Of a stretch of DNA of 34,477 bases, positions 6,771 to 16,121 are shown one piece after another. Source of the stretch: a candidate division TM6 bacterium UASB340 (lineage in GTDB: Bacteria; Babelota; Babeliae; Babelales; UASB340); the NCBI GenBank assembly GCA_001468925.1, contig LDIX01000002.1, forward strand, positions 60,602-95,078, given 5' to 3'. The notes beneath the pieces were generated by a model, which saw only the letters and a program-made list of their open reading frames with translations, was not told the DNA's origin and did no database searches. The position numbers and the translations under genes are program-made. How positions within the stretch are numbered: the first letter of the stretch is position 1; every line of letters begins with the position of its first letter.

Positions 6771-8138
6771 TTAGCCTAAAATACGACTCACTACAAAACA
6801 ATAAATTGTTACACCTAAAATATCCATTAAAGTTGCCAAAAAAGGTGCTGCCGAATGTGCCGGATCCAAATTAAATCGCTCCAATAATAATGGCAAAACC
6901 GTTCCTAAAATCATCGAGACCATTATTATAAAAAATAAAGCAATGGCGACAGCAAATGCACTCATTAGATCTTGTTTGAATAAAAAAACTCTTGTAAATG
7001 CAACGACAACTAAAATAAGTGATACAAAAATGGAAACACCAAATTCTCTCAATAAAACTCTAAATCCGTCTTTTCTTGATATTTGTCCTGTTGCAAGACC
7101 TCTGATAATAATAGCAGACGATTGATTGCCGGCATTACCGCCCGTACCTATCAGCATGGTTAAAAACATTGGAATTATAAAATATTTATCAACGACATAG
7201 TTATAACCGGAAAGAATGAAGCTTGATATGCTTTGCAATAAAAGAAGACCAACAAGCCAAGGTGTTCTTTGCCAAACAAATTTCCATAATGGTGTTTGTA
7301 AATATTCATCTTCAGATGGGCTTAATCCGGACATTTTATAAACGTCTTCACTAGCCTCTTCTTCTAAAACTTCTATAACATCATCTGCAGTAATTACACC
7401 CAAAAAATTATTATCATTATCTACAACAGGTGCACTTAACAATCCATAATGGCTAAATTGATTTGCAACTTCTTCCTGATCTTGATTTACATTAATAACC
7501 AAAACATTTTTACGCATAATATTTTTCAATAACGTATCTGGTTTGTTTACAACAAGATCTCCCAAAGTTATATTTCCTAATAATTTTTGGTACTGATCAG
7601 TGATATAAACAACTTTTAATAGCTCTTGTTTTTCGCCCAAACGCTGTAATATTGATAAACTTTTTTTAATGGTAAAATCTTTTTGCAGGTTTATCACTTC
7701 CGAATTCATTATTCGTCCGGCAGAATCGGGCTTAAAATTAAGTCGTGAAATTATATCAGATCGCTGTTTTTTCTGTAAAAGTTTTAAATATTTTTTTAAA
7801 TCTTCGTCAGATTGGCTATCAAAAAGTTTTATAATTGTTTCTGTCGGTATTGTTTTTAATAATTCCGAAGAAGCCTCATCTCCAAGATTAACAAGTAAAT
7901 TTGCCTGACTTTTTTCGGATAATTCGTTAAAAACTCGAGTTTTTAAATTATGTGAAAATTTCTTGAATAATAATAACTGTTCTTTTTCATTTATCACACT
8001 ATCAAAAAACAATGCTATATCTGCGGGGTGCTGACTAACTAAAAGGTTAAACAAATCTGTACCTAGAGGTGTTTTCTCTTTTATTACATCATCCAAATTT
8101 TTTTCTATTTGAAAGAATATTTTTTTTAACTTTAACAC
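6771..8138 (-). CDS. mgtE: MgtE magnesium transporter
   Basis: This 455-residue inner-membrane Mg2+ channel/transporter has an N-terminal helical superhelix domain (about 20-130), two CBS domains (about 130-255, including FLGVITADDVIEVLEEEA) that act as the cytosolic Mg2+ sensor, the connecting plug helix, and five transmembrane helices. The membrane part contains the family signature GTGGNAGNQSS near residue 330 and NLDPAHSAAPFLATLMDILG near the end, whose Asp lines the pore. Length is normal for the family. The start is GTG with AAGGGGG just upstream. It is transcribed divergently from rluD, with promoter-like elements of both genes overlapping in the 133-base gap. Mg2+ gating by the N/CBS domains is family knowledge. 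Confidence 0.95.
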   Translation of the reverse strand: MLKLKKIFFQIEKNLDDVIKEKTPLGTDLFNLLVSQHPADIALFFDSVINEKEQLLLFKKFSHNLKTRVFNELSEKSQANLLVNLGDEASSELLKTIPTETIIKLFDSQSDEDLKKYLKLLQKKQRSDIISRLNFKPDSAGRIMNSEVINLQKDFTIKKSLSILQRLGEKQELLKVVYITDQYQKLLGNITLGDLVVNKPDTLLKNIMRKNVLVINVNQDQEEVANQFSHYGLLSAPVVDNDNNFLGVITADDVIEVLEEEASEDVYKMSGLSPSEDEYLQTPLWKFVWQRTPWLVGLLLLQSISSFILSGYNYVVDKYFIIPMFLTMLIGTGGNAGNQSSAIIIRGLATGQISRKDGFRVLLREFGVSIFVSLILVVVAFTRVFLFKQDLMSAFAVAIALFFIIMVSMILGTVLPLLLERFNLDPAHSAAPFLATLMDILGVTIYCFVVSRILG

Positions 8139-8195
8139 AAAACCCCCTTATTTTATTCACACTACTAAGCATGTATTTTTGAGATAAAGGCTTAT

Positions 8196-8225
8196 TTGAC
8201 ATTAAACTATTATAAATAATACTAA
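8196..8225 (+). promoter_or_regulatory. Candidate promoter for rluD (overlapping mgtE -10)
   Basis: The plus strand has TTGACA (8196-8201), an 18-base spacer and TACTAA (8220-8225), about 47 bases before the GTG of rluD. On the opposite strand a perfect TATAAT (8214-8209) could be the -10 of mgtE, so the divergent promoters would overlap. Confidence 0.4.
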
Positions 8226-8271
8226 ATATATGCAAATTATTAAATAGATAAAACGTTTTGGGGTCGAATCT

Positions 8272-9201
8272 GTGAAAAATAAGCAAAAAATAGATAAAAC
8301 AGATATAATTGTTTGCGAAAAAGAAGATCTAAACAACTCTCGTTTGGATAAATTGTTATTTGCAAAATACCCGGACTATTCAAGATCTTATTTTCAAGAC
8401 TTAATTAATCAAGATTTAATCTCTGTTAATGGTAAAAAAAATATAAAATCAAGTTATAAAATTAAAGAAAATGACAAAATAGAAATAAATTTTCCTAAAA
8501 TAACTCAATATAATGTAACTCCTGAAAATATTGATCTGGAAGTTATTGATATTCAACCTGATTTTATCGTAATAAATAAACCTGCAGGCTTGGTTGTTCA
8601 CCCTTCAGAAAACAATAAAGATGAACTAAGTATAGTTCACGGTCTTTTATACAAATTTAAAGAATTTGAAGATTTTAATGACAATCAACGTCCCGGAATT
8701 GTACATAGAATTGATCGGGGCACATCAGGTCTTTTATTGGTTGCAAGAAATATAAAATCACAGATAAAAATATCCAATATGTTTAAAGATAGATTGATAA
8801 AAAAAACATATCTTGCTGTTGTTAAAGGTCATCCACCAAAAGAAGGTAAAATTGATTATCCTGTTGGACGCCATCCGTTAAAAGGACATTTAATGAGTCA
8901 CAAAAGCCATGATGGAAGAGAAGCTTTAACCTATTATAAAGTATTGCAATATTATAAAGACGAATCTTTAGTCGAAGTAAGAATTGTAACAGGCAGAACG
9001 CATCAAATTCGGGTACATTTTGCAGCAATCGGACATGGTCTTATTGGTGATGAAAGCTATGGACATTTATCAAAATTAATAGCTAGACCGGCTCTTCATG
9101 CTTACAAGTTATCTTTTACTTACAAAGATACTCTTTTTGAATACGAAAAAAATGTACCACAAGATTTTCAATCTTTATTAAATAATCTTGAAAAACGTTA
9201 A
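8272..9201 (+). CDS. rluD: Ribosomal large-subunit pseudouridine synthase, RluD/RluA family
   Basis: This 309-residue enzyme isomerises uridine to pseudouridine in 23S rRNA; for RluD, the helix 69 positions. An N-terminal S4 RNA-binding domain (about 22-85, SRLDKLLF...QDLISVNGK) is followed by the RluA-type catalytic domain. It carries VINKPAGLVVHPS, the catalytic motif HRIDRGTSGLLL (His145, catalytic Asp148), the KTYLAVVKG motif and GRTHQIRVHFAAIGHGLIGD. GTG start with GGGG 9 bases upstream. It ends 4 bases before the stop of the convergent secreted nuclease, with no terminator between them. RluD rather than RluC is chosen from length and motifs, but site specificity cannot be read from sequence. 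Confidence 0.9.
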   Translation: MKNKQKIDKTDIIVCEKEDLNNSRLDKLLFAKYPDYSRSYFQDLINQDLISVNGKKNIKSSYKIKENDKIEINFPKITQYNVTPENIDLEVIDIQPDFIVINKPAGLVVHPSENNKDELSIVHGLLYKFKEFEDFNDNQRPGIVHRIDRGTSGLLLVARNIKSQIKISNMFKDRLIKKTYLAVVKGHPPKEGKIDYPVGRHPLKGHLMSHKSHDGREALTYYKVLQYYKDESLVEVRIVTGRTHQIRVHFAAIGHGLIGDESYGHLSKLIARPALHAYKLSFTYKDTLFEYEKNVPQDFQSLLNNLEKR

Positions 9202-9205
9202 AAAA

Positions 9206-9874
9206 TTACTTAACTTTTTCTTTTAAATCTTTTAAAAAATCGACTAATTTATTCTTAAAACTAACAGATGTTTCCTTTATTACCTGTGTATTTGTTTTGT
9301 TTTTTTGTGTAATCAAATTCATTGCCTGTCGAACACAATTTTTTTTCAAAATCTCAAATTGATCCAAATATTTTTTACACGCCAATTTATCTACCATACA
9401 AATTACATTTTCATAATTTCTAGCATCAGCTTGAACTGTCCAGTTAAAGGATCCTGTGATTAATTCATCATCGATAATTACAAATTTATTATGCATAATC
9501 TGTTCTGAGTGATTTCTTTTTTTCTTTAAGCTACTTTTATATACAAATATATCAACACCATTTTCTTTTAAAAAATCTACCTTACCATATTCATACTCAA
9601 GGCATGATTGATCCGTTATAACCTGAACATCTACACCTCTTTTAACTTTAGCATCTGCTAAAGCTTGAGCTATCTTTTTATCAGTAATCATATAAACGGC
9701 AGCATAAATTTTGGATTTTGCATTATTTAATTCTTTAATTAAATTTTTAGTCACATTATCATTTGGCGAGAACCAAATTTTTATATTCGATTCGATATTA
9801 GCTGCACTGTAATTAAAGAAAACTAATAAAAAAATAAAAACTAATCTTTTTAAAAAAATATTATGTTTCATCAT
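9206..9874 (-). CDS. Secreted phospholipase D-family (Nuc-like) endonuclease
   Basis: This 222-residue protein has a signal peptide (cleavage probably after NYSAA near residue 25) and a single HKD domain. The catalytic H-x-K-x4-D is HNKFVIID (His128, Lys130, Asp135), followed by GSFNWT. One HKD per chain is typical of the Nuc/bacterial endonuclease branch, which acts as a dimer on DNA or RNA without metal. Full phospholipases D have two HKDs. Two consecutive ATGs (9874 and 9871) are possible starts; GGGAAT upstream fits the second slightly better. In a salvage-dependent organism an exported nuclease could degrade external nucleic acid. Phosphodiesterase or phospholipase activity cannot be excluded. 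Confidence 0.88.
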   Translation of the reverse strand: MMKHNIFLKRLVFIFLLVFFNYSAANIESNIKIWFSPNDNVTKNLIKELNNAKSKIYAAVYMITDKKIAQALADAKVKRGVDVQVITDQSCLEYEYGKVDFLKENGVDIFVYKSSLKKKRNHSEQIMHNKFVIIDDELITGSFNWTVQADARNYENVICMVDKLACKKYLDQFEILKKNCVRQAMNLITQKNKTNTQVIKETSVSFKNKLVDFLKDLKEKVK

Positions 9875-9896
9875 ATATTCCCATTCTTTATCTATT

Positions 9897-9926
9897 TTGT
9901 TTTAAAAAAAACTATTTTTTTATACT
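9897..9926 (+). promoter_or_regulatory. Weak candidate promoter for the coiled-coil gene
   Basis: TTGTTT (9897-9902), an 18-base A-rich spacer and TATACT (9921-9926) lie about 55 bases upstream of the ATG at 9982. The -10 is good and the -35 poor. Confidence 0.3.
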
Positions 9927-9981
9927 TTATTAAAAAAAAATTTTATGCAATGCTCTCAATAAAAACAAGGAGAAGTTTTTA

Positions 9982-10575
9982 ATGAAAAAGGTAGTTTTAT
10001 ATCTATTATTTATTACTTCAATAATATACATACAAAAATCATTTGCAAAAAAAACAGAAATTTTAATTTCAAATATCTACAATCAAATAAACAAAGATCT
10101 TCTGAATATTAAAAAAGAATATCCTCAAACACAACCAAAAGTTTATTCTTTACTAGATCAAGTCTGTAAAATGTACCAAGCATCAAAGATAACTATAGAA
10201 AAAAAATCTAAAATTAAAAGTGAATTAAAATTAAAAAATGCAGAAACGTTGGCATTAAAAAATGAAGCTAGTATGTTAAAAAATAATTTAAAAAACATAG
10301 AAGGTAAGTTGAGTAATACACAAAAAGAGTTGGAAACAAAAAATAAAACTCTTGCAAAAAGTGCTTATCTATTAAACTCAATAAATAAAGAAAAAGAACA
10401 AATTCAAAATCAGGTAAGTCAATTACAAGAAGAACATAAACAACTATTATTAAAAACAGAAGAATTAAATAATATAGAAAAACAATCGTCTCAAAATTTA
10501 TCTAAAAATAGCTTATTAAAAGACAATCAAAGTGCAACTCTGACTTCAACTTCAGCGCCTATTTCATCCCTTTGA
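9982..10575 (+). CDS. Exported coiled-coil protein, unknown function
   Basis: This 197-residue protein has a clear signal peptide (MKKVVLYLLFITSIIYIQKSFA, cleaved before KK) and a strong SD (AAGGAG). Mature residues about 75-170 form a continuous coiled coil rich in Lys, Glu, Leu and Asn, and the tail is Ser/Thr-rich. No family is recognised; the plan recalls periplasmic coiled-coil proteins (CpoB/YbgF N-terminus, OmpH/Skp), but without their motifs. Its last 49 bases overlap the 3' end of the convergent tamB-like gene, so both C-termini are encoded by the same DNA. It stops at TGA, one of the few TGA stops here. Confidence 0.75.
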   Translation: MKKVVLYLLFITSIIYIQKSFAKKTEILISNIYNQINKDLLNIKKEYPQTQPKVYSLLDQVCKMYQASKITIEKKSKIKSELKLKNAETLALKNEASMLKNNLKNIEGKLSNTQKELETKNKTLAKSAYLLNSINKEKEQIQNQVSQLQEEHKQLLLKTEELNNIEKQSSQNLSKNSLLKDNQSATLTSTSAPISSL

Positions 10576-12944
10576 TCTTTTAGTAACCGTAAATTGATAT
10601 CATCTGTTAAAAAATAATCAAGTTGTACTGAGAGATCATCTTTTAAATTAAAATCTTTCTGTATTTTTGCATGTAACTGATCGCTTAAATCCACATCCAA
10701 ACAACCGTTAAACCCACTTTTGCCTGAATTATTAATAAAATTTGGAGTTATCTGTATATAACGAAATGGGTTTAAAATTTTTTTTAAAAAATTATCAGAT
10801 TCATTATTGGCTATAATACTACTTAAATTTTTTTGTAATAAAAATGAAAATTGTGATTGTAAGTTCATATCATTTGAACCGGACAGCAATAAACCCAATA
10901 CCTGCTTTTTATCTAACTTTGGTAAAGACTCAAGTATAATTTTGGGATTACTCAAATATCCGGTAGCTTGAAGATTAATCCAATATTTACCAATTTTATT
11001 TTTTGCAACCAAATCAATAATAGGATCATTTAAATTATTGGGTAAAAACTGAATTTTACCGTAATCAATATTAAGTTTTTTATCTAAAAAATTTAATGAT
11101 CCATCTTTGATATTTAAATTTCCGGCAAATAGGTAATTTACAAACCCGTCTTTTTGTAAACAAGTTTTCATATTTAAATTTGCATCGATATTTAAATCAA
11201 AAAGACCGCCTTTAACCTGTAAGGGTGTTTTTGTTAAAAGATTTAGGTCAAAATTAATTAAATTTTTATTTTCCAAATAATCCATATTATTAATATTTTT
11301 GTTTTGAGATTCAATATTTATTAAACTGCTATTTAAATAACTTTTAATAAAATTAATATCACCGGTAATACAAAAATTTTTATTGTTATTACCTGTTAAA
11401 ATTAAATTTGCATCAAAAAGAGAATAAAAATATCTATTAATATTAAATAAAAAATTATTAAAATTAAACGGTATATTAAGATCTTTTATGTAAAATTTTT
11501 CATCAAAGTTTATATAACCTAAATTAGAATAAATATTACCCTTAAAAAATTTTATATTAAAATCACTTAAAATTAATTCTTTAAAATTGTTTTTTATTAA
11601 AAAATCAAAATTTAAATTTTCTATCGGATTATAAGTATCTTTAAATAGTATTTTACCGTCACTAAAAATAATTTTTCCACTTATATTTTCGAATTTAGTT
11701 TGATCTATTGAGAAATGTAAGCTATTAAACCTACCCAAAATAAGTTTCTGAAAATTTACAGGTAAAAGTTTTTTTAATGCTAAAAAATCAATATTACCGT
11801 ACAAAATCTTATCTACATTATTTTTAACTTGTGCATCTATAAATTTTTTATTGTTTTTATAAAATAAAATTTTTTCTAAAAATATTTCAGGGTAAAAATT
11901 CAAATCCAAATTTACATTAAATATAGACTCACCAATATTCATGCTTAATTTATTTTTAGCTAAATCAAACAAAATATCACCAACAAAATTTGTTTTACCT
12001 GATGGTAATATAAAATCAAATAGCTCAAATTTGCCATTGATCGTTTTAAGATCATAAATTAAATTAAATTTTAAGTTACCGGTCAAAAAATTATTATCTA
12101 CGTTAAGATCAAAAATTTTAGCAATATTAGCTAAATTTTCTACGTTAGAATTACCAAAAATATTAATATTTTCTGATAAAAAACTTATATTCAAATCAAG
12201 ATTTTCAGAGCTTATATTTAAAATATTTTTATCAAAACAAACTCTATATTTTTGAATAGTATCAAAGCCATTAAATTCAAAAATACCATTGGTACATAAA
12301 TCTGAAAAAACAAAATCTGTTTTAAGTTTTTTAATTAAAATATTTTTTTTGTAAAAAATAGCACCATTATTTAAATTTAAATATCCAGCCCAATATTTAT
12401 TTGCGAAATATTTTAATGAAATGCTACATGGAAAATTAAATATAATTGGATAATTAACGTCAATCACTTCAAAAATTATATTTTTTATATTTAAAGAATT
12501 TATCTGTACATTAATATCCGAATTATTTAATAGTATATTTTCAAAATGCTCTTTGATTACAGGAATATTATCTTTAAGCTCAGATTTTGTATTAATATTT
12601 TCAAAAGCTAAATCCAATAAAAAAATTTTCTTAAAAATAAGATTTAACCTACTAAATTTAATAAAAAGATTACCAAAGCTCCAAGAGAATTTATTATTGC
12701 TATCTAATTTAGAACTAACAATACCGGTTTTGATATAAATTTGGCCTGTAAAAAAATTAATCCTGTAGTCTTTTACGTTAATATCTACACTCCAACTACG
12801 TTCTAAATCTTTTTTTAATATATTAAATATTTTTTTCTGCATTTCAGGGTTTTCTTGAACGATCCATGCTAATGCAAACAAAAAAACAATTACTAAAAAA
12901 ATAAATTCAAATATATTCAGTTTTTTTATTTTAAAGAGATCCAT
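10527..12944 (-). CDS. tamB: TamB/YtfN-like protein (DUF490 translocation and assembly module)
   Basis: This 805-residue protein has an N-terminal membrane anchor (about 12-28, FEFIFLVIVFLFALAWIV), a long repetitive beta-rich middle (Asn/Ile/Phe/Leu-rich, as in bridge-like lipid-transfer proteins), and a typical TamB C-terminus: DGSLNFLDKKLNIDYGKIQF, then VLGLLLSGS and a final beta stretch ending in EVEVRVAL. TamB-type proteins span the periplasm and move phospholipids or help outer-membrane assembly. It is shorter than E. coli TamB (about 1260 residues), and no TamA is visible in the window. Its start lies inside the 3' end of gspH (19-base overlap), indicating one operon gspE-gspH-tamB. The opposite-strand overlap with the coiled-coil gene is noted there. 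Confidence 0.85.
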   Translation of the reverse strand: MDLFKIKKLNIFEFIFLVIVFLFALAWIVQENPEMQKKIFNILKKDLERSWSVDINVKDYRINFFTGQIYIKTGIVSSKLDSNNKFSWSFGNLFIKFSRLNLIFKKIFLLDLAFENINTKSELKDNIPVIKEHFENILLNNSDINVQINSLNIKNIIFEVIDVNYPIIFNFPCSISLKYFANKYWAGYLNLNNGAIFYKKNILIKKLKTDFVFSDLCTNGIFEFNGFDTIQKYRVCFDKNILNISSENLDLNISFLSENINIFGNSNVENLANIAKIFDLNVDNNFLTGNLKFNLIYDLKTINGKFELFDFILPSGKTNFVGDILFDLAKNKLSMNIGESIFNVNLDLNFYPEIFLEKILFYKNNKKFIDAQVKNNVDKILYGNIDFLALKKLLPVNFQKLILGRFNSLHFSIDQTKFENISGKIIFSDGKILFKDTYNPIENLNFDFLIKNNFKELILSDFNIKFFKGNIYSNLGYINFDEKFYIKDLNIPFNFNNFLFNINRYFYSLFDANLILTGNNNKNFCITGDINFIKSYLNSSLINIESQNKNINNMDYLENKNLINFDLNLLTKTPLQVKGGLFDLNIDANLNMKTCLQKDGFVNYLFAGNLNIKDGSLNFLDKKLNIDYGKIQFLPNNLNDPIIDLVAKNKIGKYWINLQATGYLSNPKIILESLPKLDKKQVLGLLLSGSNDMNLQSQFSFLLQKNLSSIIANNESDNFLKKILNPFRYIQITPNFINNSGKSGFNGCLDVDLSDQLHAKIQKDFNLKDDLSVQLDYFLTDDINLRLLKDQRDEIGAEVEVRVAL

Positions 12945-13453
12945 TTTTTATTCTGATATTTGTATTTTATTATAGTAGCAAAAGGTGAAACGGAACAACC
13001 AAGCGACATTAAATTCTTTTTATCTTTAGTAATCATATAAGCATTTCCACAAGCAATTCTACCATCAGTAAAAAAAATTACTTCAAATAAATTTTTATCT
13101 ATTTTTTTAAAAGTTATAGGAAGCATAATTTTATTTTCAGGTTTTGACGGAGGACCATAGACATTATCAAAAACACCAAACTGTATTTTATCAGGTAAAA
13201 TATAATTTTGTTTCTTACCGAATTTACCAGGATATTCGTAACTATTTAAATCAATATTAAAATATAATTTTTGTTCTTCGCCAGAAGTAATTGCTTTTTG
13301 TTGTAAATAATAGAACGTAGAGAACAACTTATCAACTTCATTTTGTAAAATAAAATTATCTAAAAAATTAAATTTTGGAAGTGAAACAAAAAAAAGTATG
13401 GATAAAACCGAAATAATAACTATCAATTCAAAAAGTGAAAAGGCTTTATCCAT
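12926..13453 (-). CDS. gspH: GspH/FimT-type pseudopilin
   Basis: The 175-residue protein opens with a class III prepilin signal: MDKA then FSLFELIVIISVLSILFFVS. Cleavage would be between Ala4 and Phe5, and Glu9 is the conserved +5 glutamate. Ala rather than Gly at -1 is unusual but tolerated by prepilin peptidases. The remainder is the beta-rich globular domain, with KITSGE-like and FFTDGRIACG segments as in GspH-type minor pseudopilins, including two cysteines near the end. It lies 10 bases after gspE and overlaps tamB. It probably forms part of the type II secretion or type IV pilus tip complex; H versus another minor pseudopilin is uncertain. The DNA has a weak SD, so translation may be coupled to gspE. 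Confidence 0.78.
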   Translation of the reverse strand: MDKAFSLFELIVIISVLSILFFVSLPKFNFLDNFILQNEVDKLFSTFYYLQQKAITSGEEQKLYFNIDLNSYEYPGKFGKKQNYILPDKIQFGVFDNVYGPPSKPENKIMLPITFKKIDKNLFEVIFFTDGRIACGNAYMITKDKKNLMSLGCSVSPFATIIKYKYQNKKWISLK

Positions 13454-13463
13454 AATTCTTATT

Positions 13464-15164
13464 TTAATCCAAAGCTTGGTCTATATATGCAACATTTAAA
13501 ACTTCATCTAAAGATGTTTGACCATTTTTTACTCTTCGAATTCCATCTTGCGCCAAAGTAACCATACCTTTTTCTATGGCTTTTGATTTTATCAAATTTG
13601 CATCAGCTTTTTCCACAATCAAATGCGCAATTTCATCATCAACTTCCATTACTTCAAAAATACCCAATCGACCTCGATATCCGGTATTAAAACATTCTTC
13701 ACATCCAACCGATTTATAAAATTTTATTTGGTTTAATTCAGATTCCGGCAATCCAAGACGCTTAATCATATCAGGTTCAGGCTTATATTCTTGCTTACAT
13801 TTATCACAAAGTTTTCTAACCAACCGTTGAGACATTATACATATAACCGATGATGAAATTAAAAATGGTTCTATACCCATATCAATTAAACGCGTAATAG
13901 TTGCCGGAGAACTGTTTGTATGAATGGTACTCAAAACAACGTGACCGGTTAAAGCTGCCTGAGTTGCAATTTGAGCCGTATCTTTATCTCGTATTTCACC
14001 AATAAGTACAACGTCCGGATCTTGACGCAAAATCGAACGTAGCGCCGCGGCAAATGTTAATCCGATATCTTCTTTAACTTGAACTTGATTTACCCCTGTA
14101 ATCGTATACTCAACAGGATCTTCAACCGTAATTATATTAATATCCGGTTTATTTAATCGAGAAAGTATTGAATATAACGTTGTAGTTTTACCAGATCCGG
14201 TAGGGCCGCTTATTAAAATTATTCCATTAGGTCTTGTAATATTTCGAGAAATAACTTCAAGGTCACGTGTTGAAAAATCAAGATGTTCAAGGTCAACGGC
14301 ACCTTTAGTTTTATCAAGCAAACGCATAACAACTCGTTCGCCATAATTACAAGGTAATATCGACACACGAATATCTATTGCCTTATCTCCTACTTTTATC
14401 TGAATTCTTCCATCTTGTGGTAATCTTTTTTCAGCAATATCAAGATTTGCCATTATTTTAATACGTGAAACAATGGCTCCCTGAAATCTTTTTGGGGGTA
14501 ACACTCTTTGATACATAACACCATCAATTCTATATCTAACGCGAAGTTCTTTTTCGAAAGCTTCTATATGAATATCGGAAGCATCTTCTTTTACAGCCTG
14601 AAATATCATATGATTTACAAGCTTTACAATTGGAGCTTCTTGAGCCATTTCCAAAATATCTCGTTCTTCTACGGCCGTTAAATCTATCTCACCAGCCTCT
14701 TCTTCTTTTAGCTCCTCCATCATTTCTTTACTTGTTTCCAAAGGATAATATTTGTTTATTGCTGCATTTATAATATCATCACTTGAAACGCCATATTTTA
14801 CATCACCTGATAAAAGCAGTGAAATATCATCCAAGGGCTGAATATCTCTTGGATTAGACGTCACAACAGTTTTATACCCTTCAAATAATATGGGTATAAT
14901 TACATGCTGTCGCAAAAATTTTAATGGAATTTTACTTAAAAGTTCTGTGTTTACCATTTGTTCAGTTATTTTATCTACATAAACAAATCCAACTTCTTGA
15001 GCTAAAATTTTTGCAATATCGGCTTTGGATACAAATTTCTTTTCAATTAATATTTGGCTTAATGGCTTACCTGTTTGAGCAGATTCGGTAATGCAACTTT
15101 GGTTTTGTTCTTTAGAAATTAGATTCAATTCCAGTAAAATATCTTGAAAATTTTTCTTATTCAT
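13464..15164 (-). CDS. gspE: Type II secretion / type IV pilus assembly ATPase (GspE/PilB family)
   Basis: This 566-residue hexameric cytoplasmic ATPase powers pseudopilus or pilus assembly. Domains in order: an N-terminal MshEN/T2SSE_N domain (about 1-150), the N2 domain (about 165-290, with DASDIHIEAF), Walker A GPTGSGKTTT near residue 320, the Asp box, Walker B PDVVLIGEIRD near 385, the His box (STIHTNSSPATI) and a four-Cys zinc site (CDKCKQ near 451, CEECFNTGYRGR near 485). All key residues are present. The start ATG follows AAGGGAG. It leads the operon with gspH and tamB. It is transcribed divergently from bamD, so envelope-biogenesis genes face outward from one control region. GspE and PilB cannot be separated from sequence alone. 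Confidence 0.93.
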   Translation of the reverse strand: MNKKNFQDILLELNLISKEQNQSCITESAQTGKPLSQILIEKKFVSKADIAKILAQEVGFVYVDKITEQMVNTELLSKIPLKFLRQHVIIPILFEGYKTVVTSNPRDIQPLDDISLLLSGDVKYGVSSDDIINAAINKYYPLETSKEMMEELKEEEAGEIDLTAVEERDILEMAQEAPIVKLVNHMIFQAVKEDASDIHIEAFEKELRVRYRIDGVMYQRVLPPKRFQGAIVSRIKIMANLDIAEKRLPQDGRIQIKVGDKAIDIRVSILPCNYGERVVMRLLDKTKGAVDLEHLDFSTRDLEVISRNITRPNGIILISGPTGSGKTTTLYSILSRLNKPDINIITVEDPVEYTITGVNQVQVKEDIGLTFAAALRSILRQDPDVVLIGEIRDKDTAQIATQAALTGHVVLSTIHTNSSPATITRLIDMGIEPFLISSSVICIMSQRLVRKLCDKCKQEYKPEPDMIKRLGLPESELNQIKFYKSVGCEECFNTGYRGRLGIFEVMEVDDEIAHLIVEKADANLIKSKAIEKGMVTLAQDGIRRVKNGQTSLDEVLNVAYIDQALD

Positions 15165-15259
15165 TAAAAACTCCCTTAATCGCCTGGGGTTTATTTTTTA
15201 TAAAAAAAGGTTAACTTATTAAATACAAAACTATTGACATAATGAATCAGTTTACTTTT

Positions 15260-15288
15260 TTGCCAAATATAAAACAATAATTTAATAT
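15260..15288 (+). promoter_or_regulatory. Promoter of the bamD operon
   Basis: TTGCCA (15260-15265), a 17-base spacer and TAATAT (15283-15288). Initiation near 15295 gives a leader of about 35 bases ending in TTGGAG before the bamD ATG. Confidence 0.5.
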
Positions 15289-15330
15289 ATTTAGCAATAA
15301 AGCTATTTTTTAATATTATTGGAGTAATAA

Positions 15331-16119
15331 ATGCATAAGATAAATAATTTTAATTTAATAAAATTATCCAAAATAACACTTTTAGTTTTAATGTTAATTA
15401 CAACACCTCATTGTGCTAAAGAAGAAAAGAAAACTGAAGATCTCTCTTTTGATGAATTAAAACAAAAAACACTTGCTTCATTAAAAGAAAAAAAATACAA
15501 AGAAGCTCTACAGCCATTGGAAGTTATGGTGGCTCAACACGCCGAAAAAGATGATTTATCGGAATATAAACTAATGTTAGCCGACAGCTACTTTAACACA
15601 GGAAATTTACCTTCTGCATTTCAAATGTATGAACATTTTAAAGATTATTATCCATCCGACAAACAAGCTGAATATGCTTATTATCAGGCTATAAAATCTA
15701 AATTTTACCAAACATTAAAAATAGATTGCGATCAATCTGACACACAAGAAACCATAAATTTATGTAAGGATTATCTTAGAAATCCTAGTTATTCAAAATA
15801 TAAAAATGATATAGAAGATATAGAACATACATGCCAACGTAAATTAATAGACAAAGAAGTTTATGTTTATAATTTTTATCTAAAAAAAGGTAAATTAAAA
15901 TCTGCTAAAAACAGGCTGGCATACCTAAAAGAAAACTATTTGGATAAAGATACCAATTTAAATCCAAGATTACTTTACTTGGAAGCAAAATTAGCTCAAA
16001 AAGAAAAAGACAATGATACTTTAGGAAAAAAAGTTGAACAATTAATGGAACAGTATCCGGAGTCTCCATTTACAAGAATGGCACAAGGACTTTCGGTTAA
16101 AAACAACTTCATGTTTTAA
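15331..16119 (+). CDS. bamD: Outer-membrane assembly lipoprotein BamD
   Basis: This 262-residue protein has an N-terminal hydrophobic signal ending at Cys28 (ITTPHC), a poor but plausible lipobox, followed by TPR-like repeats. Repeat content matches BamD/YfiO: DLSFDELKQKTLASLKEKKY, LADSYFNTGNLPSAFQMYEHF with DYYPSDKQAEYAYYQ, then a sub-domain with DYLRNPSYSKY and a final FYLKKGKLKSAKNRLAYLKENY. BamD is the essential lipoprotein partner of BamA in beta-barrel insertion, so its presence is strong evidence for a diderm cell. The start ATG follows TTGGAG and a good promoter. It is followed 2 bases later by yraN and then the VIT-like gene, a likely operon. The non-canonical lipobox (Pro and His at -2, -1) is worth noting. 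Confidence 0.85.
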   Translation: MHKINNFNLIKLSKITLLVLMLITTPHCAKEEKKTEDLSFDELKQKTLASLKEKKYKEALQPLEVMVAQHAEKDDLSEYKLMLADSYFNTGNLPSAFQMYEHFKDYYPSDKQAEYAYYQAIKSKFYQTLKIDCDQSDTQETINLCKDYLRNPSYSKYKNDIEDIEHTCQRKLIDKEVYVYNFYLKKGKLKSAKNRLAYLKENYLDKDTNLNPRLLYLEAKLAQKEKDNDTLGKKVEQLMEQYPESPFTRMAQGLSVKNNFMF

Positions 16120-16121
16120 TT

